From Fibrisoma montanum (lineage in GTDB: Bacteria; Bacteroidota; Bacteroidia; Cytophagales; Spirosomataceae): a DNA stretch of 64,000 nt. The position numbers and the translations under genes were made by a program. Where the stretch lies: the NCBI RefSeq assembly GCF_003583365.1, contig NZ_QXED01000010.1:124001-188000 (forward strand). The letters are read 5' to 3'. A model generated the notes under the pieces. The model made no database searches. It had not been told where the DNA came from and was given only the letters and a program-made list of their open reading frames with translations. This document shows, piece by piece, positions 8,621 to 17,804 of this stretch (positions are counted from its first letter, which is position 1; each line of letters opens with the position of its first letter).

Positions 8621-10642
8621 ATGGATACACCCGGACCACAAACCGAAGCGCTGCTTTCGGTCTATCGCACAGCGTTTAAGCATAGTTTGCAGAGCTTTTG
8701 TTTGCTGGAAAAAATAGATAATCCAGTTGGGACGGCCACTGATTTTCGGTTTTTGTTGACCACTTCAGCCTTTGAACAGCAACTCGGCATACACCAGCCA
8801 GAGGGCAAAACCATTCGGCAACTAGTACCTCCGGTCGAACCCCAACTTTTCGAACACTATGAGCGGGTGGCCTTGACGGGGCAACCCACCCACTTTGAGC
8901 ACTATGTAGCAGCGCTCGATTGTTGGATGGCCGTTAGTGTGTTTCGAGTTAAGCAGGAAGCCCCCTACTGGATCGGTGCCCTGTTTGACAATATCACCCA
9001 ACGCAAAAAAGCAGAAAACCAACAGGCCTATCTGTTGACGTTGAGCGATGCGCTACGGCCGCTGGCGGACGCCGAGCAAATTCAGCGGGCGGCCCTGCAT
9101 TGCCTGGGCCAGCACTTACAGGTAGACCGCGTGTTATATGCCGAAGTAGAGCCCGACGAGGCTCATTTTGTCATTTCCGCCAATTATGTGCAGCCCCCCT
9201 TTCCCCAAATGATTGGCTGCTTTCAGTTGAGCGATTTTGGAAAAACGCCGGACTCGCAACGCTTGGGCCAAACACTGGTGTTAGCCGACATCCATCAGGT
9301 AGACGAATCCGATGAGCATTTGCGGTCGTATCTGGCCGCTGGAGTCGTTTCCATTATCGGTATCCCCTTGCGAAAAGGGGGGCGCTGGGTAGCTAGCCTA
9401 ACCGTGCATCATGGTCAGCCTCGCCAGTGGACGGCTCAGGAAGTGGCCCTGGTCGAGGAAACGGCGGAGCGGACCTGGGCAGCCCTGGAACGAGCCCGCG
9501 CCGAGCAAGCCCTGCGGGAGGAAGATCGTCGCAAGGATGAGTTTATGGCCATGCTCGGTCATGAATTGCGTAACCCATTGGCTGTCGTAACCAATACCTT
9601 GCTGCTATTGGAACTAACCCAGGGAGCCGATTCGAGTTTATCGTATGACAAAGCCGTTAGGCTCATGAGTCGGGAAACCCGTCATCTCAAACGAATGGTC
9701 GATGACCTGTTAGATGTGGGCCGCATCCGACAGGGTAAGATCAAGCTGGAGCGAAAACGAATCGACCTGGGTGAGCTCGTTGGCCAGACGGTCGAAGGGG
9801 CTCAGCCACTTTACCAGGAAAGCAACCGCCAGTTACTGGCTCACTTGCCTTTTGAGCCCTTGTACGTAGAAGGCGATACTACTCGGCTGGCTCAGGTGGT
9901 GATGAATCTGTTGACCAATGGGGCTAAGTACACGCTGGAAGGGGGGCACGTCTGGGTAAGTCTGGAAGCTCAGGGGCCGAATGCCCTGCTGCGCGTGAAG
10001 GATGATGGCATAGGCATTCCTGAAGAGGAACAAGCGGCCATATTCGAGGTCTTTGTTCAGGGCAACACCTCGCTGGATCGTCCGCAGGGTGGATTGGGTC
10101 TAGGCCTGGCCGTGGTCAAGCAATTAGTGCAGGGACATGGCGGTAGCGTTGCGGTTTATAGTGCGGGACCTGGCCAGGGGAGTGAGTTTCGGATTGAGCT
10201 GCCGTTGACCAGAGTATCCGCGCCACCAGCCCAACGGCCAGCCCAAACGCTGTCTGGCTCATCCCGTGGCCGCGTGCTGGTGGTGGATGATAACAAAGAC
10301 TTAGCCGACATGACCGCTCGGTTGGTCGAGATGAATGGCTACGAGGTGCACGTGCGGTATGGTGGTCCCGAGGGTCTGGAAGCGGCCGAATCCTTACGGC
10401 CGGAGGTGATCCTGCTGGACATTGGTATGCCTACTCTGGATGGCTATGCCGTCAGTCGGCGCATTCGTTCTCAGCCTTGGGGCGATCACATCACAATTGT
10501 GGCGATAACGGGCTTTGGTCAGGAAGCTGATATGCAACGCAGTCGGGCGGCTGGCTTTGATGAGCATCTGCTAAAACCGGTGGATTATAGTCTACTTCTA
10601 GAGGTGTTAGCCAGAAGCATACCCGGTGGGCATACCGCTTAA
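8621..10642 (+). CDS. Hybrid sensor histidine kinase/response regulator (PAS-GAF-HisKA-HATPase-REC)
   Basis: 673 residues, no membrane segment. Domain order: PAS-like sensor (about 15-130), GAF-like sensor (about 135-290), HisKA with MLGHELRNPL (phosphoacceptor His314), HATPase with VVMNLLTNGAKY (N box), KDDGIGIPEEE (G1) and GGLGLGLAVVK (G2), and a C-terminal receiver (RVLVVDDNKD, phosphoacceptor Asp600 in LLDIGMPTLDG, conserved Lys in LLKPVD). No output domain follows the receiver, so phosphate is probably handed to an unlinked partner. It is monocistronic and preceded by a 240-bp region. The signal is unknown; PAS plus GAF suggests a small cytoplasmic ligand, redox or light. Confidence 0.9.
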   Translation: MDTPGPQTEALLSVYRTAFKHSLQSFCLLEKIDNPVGTATDFRFLLTTSAFEQQLGIHQPEGKTIRQLVPPVEPQLFEHYERVALTGQPTHFEHYVAALDCWMAVSVFRVKQEAPYWIGALFDNITQRKKAENQQAYLLTLSDALRPLADAEQIQRAALHCLGQHLQVDRVLYAEVEPDEAHFVISANYVQPPFPQMIGCFQLSDFGKTPDSQRLGQTLVLADIHQVDESDEHLRSYLAAGVVSIIGIPLRKGGRWVASLTVHHGQPRQWTAQEVALVEETAERTWAALERARAEQALREEDRRKDEFMAMLGHELRNPLAVVTNTLLLLELTQGADSSLSYDKAVRLMSRETRHLKRMVDDLLDVGRIRQGKIKLERKRIDLGELVGQTVEGAQPLYQESNRQLLAHLPFEPLYVEGDTTRLAQVVMNLLTNGAKYTLEGGHVWVSLEAQGPNALLRVKDDGIGIPEEEQAAIFEVFVQGNTSLDRPQGGLGLGLAVVKQLVQGHGGSVAVYSAGPGQGSEFRIELPLTRVSAPPAQRPAQTLSGSSRGRVLVVDDNKDLADMTARLVEMNGYEVHVRYGGPEGLEAAESLRPEVILLDIGMPTLDGYAVSRRIRSQPWGDHITIVAITGFGQEADMQRSRAAGFDEHLLKPVDYSLLLEVLARSIPGGHTA

Positions 10643-10768
10643 GAAAACAACGTCCACTATGTAATCACCGTTTTAGTTATTCTCTTAAAAAGACTCTCCA
10701 ATATAAGACGGGAAAGTTTTCATGACCAGTACGTTCTTTTAAACCGCTTCGCCGGATCGGGTACCGCT

Positions 10769-11341
10769 ATGTTGTTTGGTTATGCACGCGTATCAACACA
10801 GGACCAAACTTTGTCCCTGCAATTGGATGATCTGGAAAAGACTGGCTGTGAGAAAATCTTTCAGGAAAAGGTGTCTTCGGCTAAGGTACGACCGCAGCTA
10901 CAGAAAATGCTGGATGTGCTTAGGGAAGGAGACACCATCGTTTGGAAGTTGGATCAATTAGGCCGGTCCCTTAAGGAGCTTTTTACTTTGGGGACTTCCA
11001 GAGCAGAGATATTGGATTCCGCAGTCTGAATGATGCCGCGCCACGGTGGCCATCGATACTACCACCACCCAAGGCCGCTTAGTATTTAATCTATTTGCTT
11101 CGCTGGCCGAGTTCGAACGTGACCTGATTCGGGAGCGAACCAAAGCTGGACTGGCTGCCGCCCGTGCACGAAGATGAATTGGCGGCCGTCCTGAAGGTCT
11201 CACTCCAGAAGCTCAAATAAAAGCACGAGCGGTTAAGACCATGTATGCCAATAAACTAAACACGATTGCTGGATCGGCCAATCATTTCACATAAGTCGAG
11301 CGACGGTTTACCGGTATTTAGCTTGGCAAGAAGGGAAATGA
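10769..11341 (+). pseudogene. Serine recombinase (Tn3-type resolvase), decayed by frameshifts
   Basis: The first frame starts MLFGYARVSTQDQTLSLQ, with the catalytic Ser of the YARVST motif, and runs to KLDQLGRSLKELFTLG. The protein then continues in another frame as FQSRDIGFRSLNDA (from about 10998), and in a third as AIDTTTTQGRLVFNLFASLA then EFERDLIRERTKAGLAAARA. A TGA interrupts at 11175-11177, followed by IGGRPEGLTPEAQIKARAV. A last frame shift near 11288 leads to the C-terminal helix-turn-helix ISRATVYRYLAWQEGK and a stop at 11339-11341. The whole coding length is present but carries at least three frame shifts and one stop. It is a fossil of a transposon or invertase system. Confidence 0.9.
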
Positions 11342-11547
11342 CCGTTATTCATGAAGGACGTTGTTTCTCAGAATGGGCGTTTTTCGCGACACTTTTCTCA
11401 CCAGTCATCCTTTGCAAATCAGCATTGGAACAGCTTCCTTTTGGTTCTTTCGTTTCGTCGTAAAAACGTATCCGTATTCTGTTGTTTTGTATAAGGAACA
11501 CGGGTAGTTAGCCGGGTAATTTTGTCTCATCAAAAATAGAAGAGGCA

Positions 11548-12372
11548 ATGGCTAAGACAATTTTTATTACCGGGGCATCCCGCGGATTTGGCAGAATTTG
11601 GGCGGAAGCGTTTTTAGAGCGGGGAGACCAGGTCGTGGTTACCTCCAGAAAAGCCAGCGCACTAACCGAGTTGGTCGAAAAGTATGGCAACGCAGTGCTG
11701 CCCCTGGAACTGGATATAACCGACAGGGCCGCCTGCTTTTCGGCTTTGGAAAAGGCAAAAGCTCAGTTTGGGCGGGTAGATGTGGTCATCAATAATGCTG
11801 CGATGGGTGTGGTTGGCATGGTGGAAGAACTCAGCGAGCAGGACTCGAGGGACATTATTGAAGCCAACCTGTTTGGTTCACTCTGGGTTACCCAGGCGGC
11901 CTTACCCATTCTAAGAGCACAAGGCAGCGGCCATATTCTGCAACTATCCAGTGCACTGGGTGTGTATACGTTTCCTTCCGTGGGTATCTACAGCGCCAGT
12001 AAATTTGCGGTTGAAGGCTTTAGTGAAGCCCTTTCCCTGGAAACTAAAGACATGGGTATTCATGTCACGATCATAGAGCCCAATGGATTTGCTACCGACT
12101 TCACGGCATCCACGATTCAAAGTAAGCCTATTGCCGCCTATGACCAGGTCCGGACCGCACTCTATTCAAATCCAGCCATGACCGAAAGCGATACCTACGG
12201 CGATCCCACTGCAACGGCGGCAGCAATCCTGAAACTGGTAGATGCAACCAATCCTCCGCTGCGCCTGTTTCTGGGCAAAAAAGCGCTCCCACTGGCCAAA
12301 GCGGTTTATCAGCAGCGCCTGGCTAACTGGGAAGAGTGGAATATCGTTGCTAGAGAGGCACATGGCCTTTAG
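11548..12372 (+). CDS. Classical short-chain dehydrogenase/reductase
   Basis: 274 residues with every hallmark of classical SDRs: the cofactor-binding TGASRGFG at about 8-15, NNAAMG near 88, the active-site Ser in LQLSSALG, and the catalytic YSASK near 153. The residue after the first beta strand (TSRK) suggests NADP(H) preference. Close relatives are annotated as generic oxidoreductases of the SDR family. The downstream AraC regulator on the same strand (74 bp away, across a hairpin) is a likely functional partner. Substrate unknown. Confidence 0.9.
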   Translation: MAKTIFITGASRGFGRIWAEAFLERGDQVVVTSRKASALTELVEKYGNAVLPLELDITDRAACFSALEKAKAQFGRVDVVINNAAMGVVGMVEELSEQDSRDIIEANLFGSLWVTQAALPILRAQGSGHILQLSSALGVYTFPSVGIYSASKFAVEGFSEALSLETKDMGIHVTIIEPNGFATDFTASTIQSKPIAAYDQVRTALYSNPAMTESDTYGDPTATAAAILKLVDATNPPLRLFLGKKALPLAKAVYQQRLANWEEWNIVAREAHGL

Positions 12373-12403
12373 TGGCCTGACGTAGTCGTTCGTTGATAAC
12401 CGG

Positions 12404-12429
12404 TCAGCCCACACCTGTGCGTGGGCTGA
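12404..12429. terminator. Hairpin terminator candidate
   Basis: A 9-bp perfect stem TCAGCCCAC/GTGGGCTGA with an 8-nt loop lies 31 bp after the SDR stop and 18 bp before the AraC start. It lacks a strong U-tract, so it may be an attenuator-like structure between the two genes. Confidence 0.5.
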
Positions 12430-12446
12430 TCTTACCATTTACTAGG

Positions 12447-13334
12447 ATGCATTTTAAAAGCCTGAGTGATGTACATGCCTGCAATAAGTATCCAGGCCCG
12501 GAAAATCCGCTACTGACGCTGTTTACTTGCAACCCGTTGCGGAACGTATTCAGCTATGAAGTGACAACGGATTTCTATATTATCGCCTTAAAACAACTTC
12601 GCTCTGGGGAGATCCGTTACGGCCGGACACGCTACGACCACCAGAGCGGATCGATGTATTTTTTGAAACCGCAACAGGCCATTCAACTGAAGGACATCGC
12701 TTTGGAAAGTGATGGCTTCGAGATCTGGTTTCATGCCGATTATCTAAGCGGCCATTCGCTGCATACGGCCATCAAGAAGTACAGCTATTTCAATTACGAA
12801 CTGAATGAGGCACTCCATGTATCCCCTAAGGAGCAGCAGATTATCTGGGAGCTTTTCAGGAAAATAGAGACTGAATATACCAACAACCAGGACGAGTTCA
12901 CCCGGGACATTATTCTGGGCCATATTGAATCGATGCTCAACTACTCCCAGCGATTTTATAAACGGCAATTCCTAAACCGTACGATTGGCTCGGGAACAAC
13001 AGCCACCAAGTTCAATGCCATTTTATCAGCGTACCTGGAAGAAGGCTCTTTATCCGAAAGAGGATTACCTACAGTGGCCAAACTTGCGGCTGAGCTGAAC
13101 ATGTCGGCCCGGTACCTGAGCGATCTTTTGAAGCAGGAAACGGGGAAAACTGCCCTGGAGCTCATCCACATCACCTTAGTCTCGGAGGCCAAGAATTTGC
13201 TCAATAGTGAGGATTATACCGTTTCGGAGGCCGCCTACCGACTTGGTTTTGACAACCCCCCTTACTTCTCCCGCTTATTCAAGAAGCAGACCGGGATCAG
13301 TCCCAACCAGTATAAAAAGCATCAGTTGAATTGA
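12447..13334 (+). CDS. AraC family transcriptional regulator
   Basis: 295 residues from ATG 12447 (MHFKSLSDVHACNKYPGP); the open frame before it has only a TTG and crosses the preceding hairpin. The N-terminal 160 residues form a cupin-like arm typical of Bacteroidota regulators (GSMYFLKPQQAIQL). The C-terminal 100 residues carry the two helix-turn-helix units, LPTVAKLAAELNMSARYLSD and TVSEAAYRLGFDNPPYFSRL. This type commonly sits beside the oxidoreductase it controls, here the SDR just upstream (inference). Confidence 0.9.
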   Translation: MHFKSLSDVHACNKYPGPENPLLTLFTCNPLRNVFSYEVTTDFYIIALKQLRSGEIRYGRTRYDHQSGSMYFLKPQQAIQLKDIALESDGFEIWFHADYLSGHSLHTAIKKYSYFNYELNEALHVSPKEQQIIWELFRKIETEYTNNQDEFTRDIILGHIESMLNYSQRFYKRQFLNRTIGSGTTATKFNAILSAYLEEGSLSERGLPTVAKLAAELNMSARYLSDLLKQETGKTALELIHITLVSEAKNLLNSEDYTVSEAAYRLGFDNPPYFSRLFKKQTGISPNQYKKHQLN

Positions 13335-13900
13335 ACATCTTCGTGCCGTTGGCCTGTTCTAGGAGTAGACCGCGTGGTCGGTACCGGCTCCCCGGCAGGG
13401 TCGGAGCGGAACCACTGGACAGTTTTAATTGAAAACATTCTTACAAAAGGCTCTTTCTGAAGAAGGAATATAGCAGTCTACGAACAATCAACGAACCTGA
13501 TCTTAGTTCTTCAACACTCATCATAAAAGTACACACTACCGGCCAGTGGCCTGATTGCACTATTGTAAGAACGAGTGGACGGCAAACTAGCCCTTATAAA
13601 GCAGCAACGAACCACTTCGTAAATGTGCTCCCTTCCATTCGGGCAAATGCCAGCGGTTGTAACCTGCTGCTGACCAATCTCCCCTGACAAAATAAGGCGG
13701 CCTCCTGACCGACCCGAACCGCCCGGTCCGCGACAATTCAGTACGCTTTAGGCATCCGGTTCTCCGGTTCATGATTTGATAATGACAAATCATGCAAATG
13801 CAGTATTGCCCCCACTATTACTCGCTGATACCTTTGTCAACGAGCGTTACGGTCCCCTCCGCAACGGATCCACCTGAACCACCCAATCAACCAGTCCCGT
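13335..13900. other. 566-bp gap without a recognisable gene
   Basis: No frame in either strand has convincing coding character; the open frames are short and low in complexity. A 25-bp dyad at 13770-13794 is the only structure I can point to. The gap follows the AraC gene and precedes the secreted protein and protease pair, so it probably holds the promoter of the latter. Confidence 0.5.
13770..13794. promoter_or_regulatory. Operator-like perfect dyad
   Basis: CATGATTTG and its exact complement CAAATCATG flank a 7-nt spacer (ATAATGA). Nine-base half-sites with centres 16 bp apart fit a dimeric regulator binding adjacent turns of the helix. It lies 106 bp upstream of the secreted protein gene at 13901. 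A short hairpin is the alternative. Confidence 0.4.
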
Positions 13901-14380
13901 ATGCAACGCCTGTTCTACACGTTCCTGATTGCTTTACTCGTCACCGCAGCCGGTGCTCAATCAACCGGCACCGTACCGGTAACGGTTCGCAAAACGTCGG
14001 CGACCAAAACCCCGGCTACGTACTCGGGCCGGCAAATCATGGTCGGCACAGGCGGTGGCTTCACCGGCGAATCGACAACGTATTACCTGCTCGATAACGG
14101 CAGGCTGTTCGGAAAGCGCGGCCAGGATTCGGGGTTCCGGTTCATTGGTCAGCAAACGGCTGCCAACACCAAACGGGTATTCACCGCCCTGGAAAACGCC
14201 TGCAAAATCAAGTCGACCCGGTTCGATAACCCCGGTAACACCTACACGTTTGTCGGCTGGAAAAAAGGGCGGCAAACGTATAAAGTCACCTGGGGTGCTC
14301 CCGATACCGCCGTTCCCGGCGCTTATCCACGCTTTTATACCTCATTCATGGCCATGATCCCGGCGTCATCGCGGCTGTAA
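13901..14380 (+). CDS. Small secreted protein of unknown function
   Basis: 159 residues. Residues 1-19 (MQRLFYTFLIALLVTAAGA) are a signal peptide with an AxA-type cleavage site. The mature part has a glycine-rich segment (MVGTGGGFTGESTTYYLLDN) and a WKKGRQTYKVTWG strand, compatible with a small beta-sheet fold. I recognise no family. It ends 17 bp before the M4 metalloprotease gene on the same strand, so they are very likely co-transcribed; an inhibitor, chaperone or substrate-binding partner of the protease is a reasonable guess only. Confidence 0.8.
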   Translation: MQRLFYTFLIALLVTAAGAQSTGTVPVTVRKTSATKTPATYSGRQIMVGTGGGFTGESTTYYLLDNGRLFGKRGQDSGFRFIGQQTAANTKRVFTALENACKIKSTRFDNPGNTYTFVGWKKGRQTYKVTWGAPDTAVPGAYPRFYTSFMAMIPASSRL

Positions 14381-14397
14381 CGCTATCCAGTAACCAC

Positions 14398-17300
14398 ATG
14401 AAACCACATCTACTCCCGTTCACCTTCCTTTTATCCTCTGCCGTACTGGCCCAGCAACCGGGTCTGACGCAGCCACATTCAACCACTCAGGGCTTTACGC
14501 ACAAGTACAAGACCGCGGCCCCAACGCCCGGCCTGGCCGAAAAACTGGGTGCCGACATAGCGCCCCTGCCCAGCAGCCGGTTGGGTGGGCAATCTCTGAT
14601 GGCCAACGGGCGGCAACTGGTCAGCCAGCCCCTGCGGTTACGCGTGGTTCGCGATACGGCCACGGGTCTGCCGGTTTTCATCGAGCGTAAGCCATCCGCC
14701 AAATCGCCCGGCCGGACCAACCGGAACGCCCGCGTCAGCGCGACGGCGGCAACGTACCAGTTTCTCGGGCAGGTCCGCACCCTGCTGAACATCGACAATC
14801 CCGAAGCCAGCTTCAAGGTGATGCGCTCGGAAGCCGACGACCTGGGGCAGACCCACGTGCGCCTGACCCAAACCCACAAGGGACTGCCCGTGCTGGGTGG
14901 CGAACTGGTTGCTCACCTGACCGATGGCGAGGTAACCGTACTGAACGGCCGTTACCAACCCGTACCGACTACCCTGTCCACGAAGCCTGCACTGTCGCTG
15001 AGCGACGCCGGCAGCCGCGCCCTCAAAGACGTTGGCAAAGAAGCCCTTGTTCGTACGTTCGGGGCGAATCTGTTCGACATGAAACCGGTGGAGGGCGAAC
15101 TGTGCGTCTTTACATCGGAGAAAGGAGCCGCCCTGGCGTATCAACTGACCGTCAGGCCCAACCTGCTCGAACGCTGGGAGTACGTGATCGACGCCCGGAC
15201 AGGAGCAGTACTGGACAAATACAACCATACCTGCTCACTCGACGGGCCATCCAAAGCAACGGCCCGGGACCTCAACGGCGTTTCGCGTACCTTCCAGACC
15301 TATCAGCACGAGGGTGGCTACTACCTGATTGATGCCTCACGGCCCATGTTCAACGCCAAAGGGTCGACCATGCCGGGCAGCCCAACGGGGGCCATCTGGA
15401 CGCTGGATGCCCGCGAAACCTACGGCGATAACGAGAAAACGTACCAGATTACGTCTACCAACAACACCAACTGGAACGCGACCGCCGTATCGGCACATTA
15501 CAACGCCGGAATCGCCTACGACTACTACCGCACGACCTTCAGCCGGAACGCGCTCAACGGCAACGGGGGCACAATCATATCGGTTATCAACATCGTCGAC
15601 GACAAAGGTAAAGGTGTCGACAATGCGTACTGGAACGGCAAGTTTATGTCGTACGGCAACGGGAACGTAGCGTTCAAACCGCTGGCCGGGGCGCTCGATG
15701 CCGCCGGTCACGAAATGACTCACGGCGTCATTCAGAACACGGCTAACCTGCAGTACAAGAACCAGTCGGGGGCCCTCAACGAGTCGTTTGCCGACATTTT
15801 CGGGGCGATGATCGACCGCGACGACTGGACCCTGGGCGAAGACATCGTTAAAACGCAGGTCTATCCGTCGGGCGCGATGCGGAGCCTGTCGAACCCCAAC
15901 CAGAACGGTCAGGGCACCCGTGGGTACCAGCCCAAAACGATGGCGCAGTATAACAACACGACCGACGACAACGGCGGGGTACACAGCAACAGCGGCATCA
16001 GCAACTATGCCTTCTACCTGTTTGCCACCAACAACAGCGTCGGCAAAGACAAAGCCGAGAAGGTCTACTACCGGGCGCTGACGAATTACCTCGTCCGGAC
16101 GTCGCAGTTTCTGGACCTGCGGCTGGCGGTGATCAAAGCCACGGGCGATCTGTACGGAGCCACCGGCGCGGAAGTAGCGGCCGCCAAAGCCGCCTTCGAC
16201 GCCGTGGGCATTACGGAGAACACGCAGAATCCTGACCCCGGCAAACAGCCTGACGTACCGGTAGCCAACGGCCGCGACCTGCTCCTGCTCACCGATACGG
16301 AAAGCCAGAACCTGTACTCGACGGACGTAGCCGTGACACCGGCCAAATTTGATAAGAAAACGGCAACCTCGCTGCTCCACCGGCCGAGCGTTACGGACGA
16401 TGGTCAGTTTGCGTACTACGTATCGTCGGACAACTACATCCGGGCTGTTAACCTGACCGGAACCCCGAAAGAAGAAAAGCTGACGGATCAGGCCGTTTGG
16501 GACAACGTCACGATTTCGAAAGATGGGAAAAAGCTGGCGGCTCTGACCAACGAGAAAGACGCGTCGATCTGGGTGTACAGCTACGACCTGAAGAAATGGA
16601 AGCAGTTCAAACTGTATAACCCGACCTATACCGAAGGCGTAGAGACCGGCGATGTTCAATATGCCGACTCCTTTGAATGGGATTTCTCCGGCGAATACGT
16701 CGTGTACGACGCGTATAATGAACTGACCAAAGCCGATGGTAATCCGCTTGATTACTGGGACGTGGGTTTCATTCATGTGTGGGACAAAGCCGCCAACAAC
16801 TTCGCCGATGGCCAGATTGAGAAGCTGATTCCCAGCCTGGACGAGGGCGAAAGCATTGGTAACCCGTCGTTCTCAAAGAACTCACCCGACATCATTGCGT
16901 TCGATTACTTCAACGAAAACGACGACACCTACTACGTCCTCGGGGGCGACCTCAGCAAAGGCAACCTGAAGGTGATGTACGAAAACAATACGCTGGGCTT
17001 CCCGAGCTTCTCGCGTCTGGACAACCGACTGGTATTCAGCACCGAAACCAGTGGTCGCGAAGACGTAGCGGGTATTAATCTGGCCGCTGACAAGCTGAGT
17101 GTGGTCGGCAATGCTACCGTGCTCTACACCGACGCCAAATGGCCGGTCTGGTACACCCAGGGCCAGCGGGCGGTAACGAAAACCAGCCAGACGATCACCT
17201 TCGACGCCATCACCGACCGCTATACCGATCAGGGCGACGTAACGCTGAAAGCCACGGCCTCGTCGGGTCTGCCGGTTACGTTCACCGTACGCAGCGGACC

Positions 17301-17694
17301 GGCTCAGATTACCGGTACCAAACTCAAAATTACGGGACCGGGTACCGTGACGATCCGGGCCTCGCAGGAAGGCAACACAACGTTCAATGCCGCCACACCG
17401 GTTGACCGTACGTTTACGGTGCTGGCTGTTCTGGGGCTCGAACCGACGCTGGCCGACCAGTTGAAGGTGTACCCCAACCCCGCCGGCAGCACCCTGACCG
17501 TGGAATTGCCGACGACCGCCCCGATCCAGACCCTCACGCTGACGACCCTGAGCGGTTCAACGGCCGTGCAGACAACGCCCCGCAGCCGCACCAGTACGGT
17601 AACGCTCGATCTGGGCCAACTGAGCAAGGGCCTGTACCTGCTCCAGGTCCAGACACCAAGCGGTGTCGTGAACCGGAAGGTGGTCAAGGAATAA
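14398..17694 (+). CDS. Secreted M4 (thermolysin-like) metalloprotease with beta-propeller and type IX sorting domain
   Basis: 1098 residues. Signal peptide at 1-18; FTP/PepSY-type inhibitory propeptide at about 60-280; M4 catalytic domain at about 290-610. The zinc site is AGHEMTHG (His438, Glu439, His442) with the third ligand Glu462 in NESFADIFG, exactly the 24-residue spacing of thermolysin. A PD40/TolB-like propeller (about 630-925) follows, with repeated SxDGKxxA-type blades. Next is an Ig-like strand-rich segment containing FDAITDRYTDQGDVTLKATA. Last is a Por-type sorting domain (about 1020-1098: VYPNPAGSTLTVELP ... GLYLLQVQ) that directs export by the type IX system. The propeller insertion is unusual for M4 enzymes, which normally carry P-domains or PPC domains. 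It probably binds polymeric substrate. Confidence 0.92.
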   Translation: MKPHLLPFTFLLSSAVLAQQPGLTQPHSTTQGFTHKYKTAAPTPGLAEKLGADIAPLPSSRLGGQSLMANGRQLVSQPLRLRVVRDTATGLPVFIERKPSAKSPGRTNRNARVSATAATYQFLGQVRTLLNIDNPEASFKVMRSEADDLGQTHVRLTQTHKGLPVLGGELVAHLTDGEVTVLNGRYQPVPTTLSTKPALSLSDAGSRALKDVGKEALVRTFGANLFDMKPVEGELCVFTSEKGAALAYQLTVRPNLLERWEYVIDARTGAVLDKYNHTCSLDGPSKATARDLNGVSRTFQTYQHEGGYYLIDASRPMFNAKGSTMPGSPTGAIWTLDARETYGDNEKTYQITSTNNTNWNATAVSAHYNAGIAYDYYRTTFSRNALNGNGGTIISVINIVDDKGKGVDNAYWNGKFMSYGNGNVAFKPLAGALDAAGHEMTHGVIQNTANLQYKNQSGALNESFADIFGAMIDRDDWTLGEDIVKTQVYPSGAMRSLSNPNQNGQGTRGYQPKTMAQYNNTTDDNGGVHSNSGISNYAFYLFATNNSVGKDKAEKVYYRALTNYLVRTSQFLDLRLAVIKATGDLYGATGAEVAAAKAAFDAVGITENTQNPDPGKQPDVPVANGRDLLLLTDTESQNLYSTDVAVTPAKFDKKTATSLLHRPSVTDDGQFAYYVSSDNYIRAVNLTGTPKEEKLTDQAVWDNVTISKDGKKLAALTNEKDASIWVYSYDLKKWKQFKLYNPTYTEGVETGDVQYADSFEWDFSGEYVVYDAYNELTKADGNPLDYWDVGFIHVWDKAANNFADGQIEKLIPSLDEGESIGNPSFSKNSPDIIAFDYFNENDDTYYVLGGDLSKGNLKVMYENNTLGFPSFSRLDNRLVFSTETSGREDVAGINLAADKLSVVGNATVLYTDAKWPVWYTQGQRAVTKTSQTITFDAITDRYTDQGDVTLKATASSGLPVTFTVRSGPAQITGTKLKITGPGTVTIRASQEGNTTFNAATPVDRTFTVLAVLGLEPTLADQLKVYPNPAGSTLTVELPTTAPIQTLTLTTLSGSTAVQTTPRSRTSTVTLDLGQLSKGLYLLQVQTPSGVVNRKVVKE

Positions 17695-17752
17695 CTGGTG
17701 CGGTAAATTCCCATCCAACGAAAGAATTTCGTTACAAACACAGAGTCAAAAG

Positions 17753-17777
17753 CCCCTCTCCTTCAAAAGGAGAGGGG
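17753..17777. terminator. Bidirectional hairpin between convergent genes
   Basis: CCCCTCTCCT pairs with AGGAGAGGGG over 10 bp with a short loop. It lies between the stop codons of the convergent protease and DUF5694-like genes, so it can end transcription from either side. The same CCCCTCTCC...GGGGTTGGGGTGAGG wording is common in Bacteroidota intergenic repeats, so it may also be a copy of a dispersed element. Confidence 0.6.
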
Positions 17778-17804
17778 TTGGGGTGAGGTTAGTCAATCCA
17801 GCCC

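Noticed and set aside
13587-13793. Minus-strand 68-codon frame in the 13.3-13.9 kb gap
   Set aside because: Low-complexity Arg/Gly/Ser composition, no start context and no resemblance to known proteins.
15337-16776. Long open frame on the minus strand opposite the M4 protease gene
   Set aside because: It lies wholly opposite a gene with clear catalytic motifs, has no family resemblance, and its length comes from the GC-rich codon pattern of the protease.
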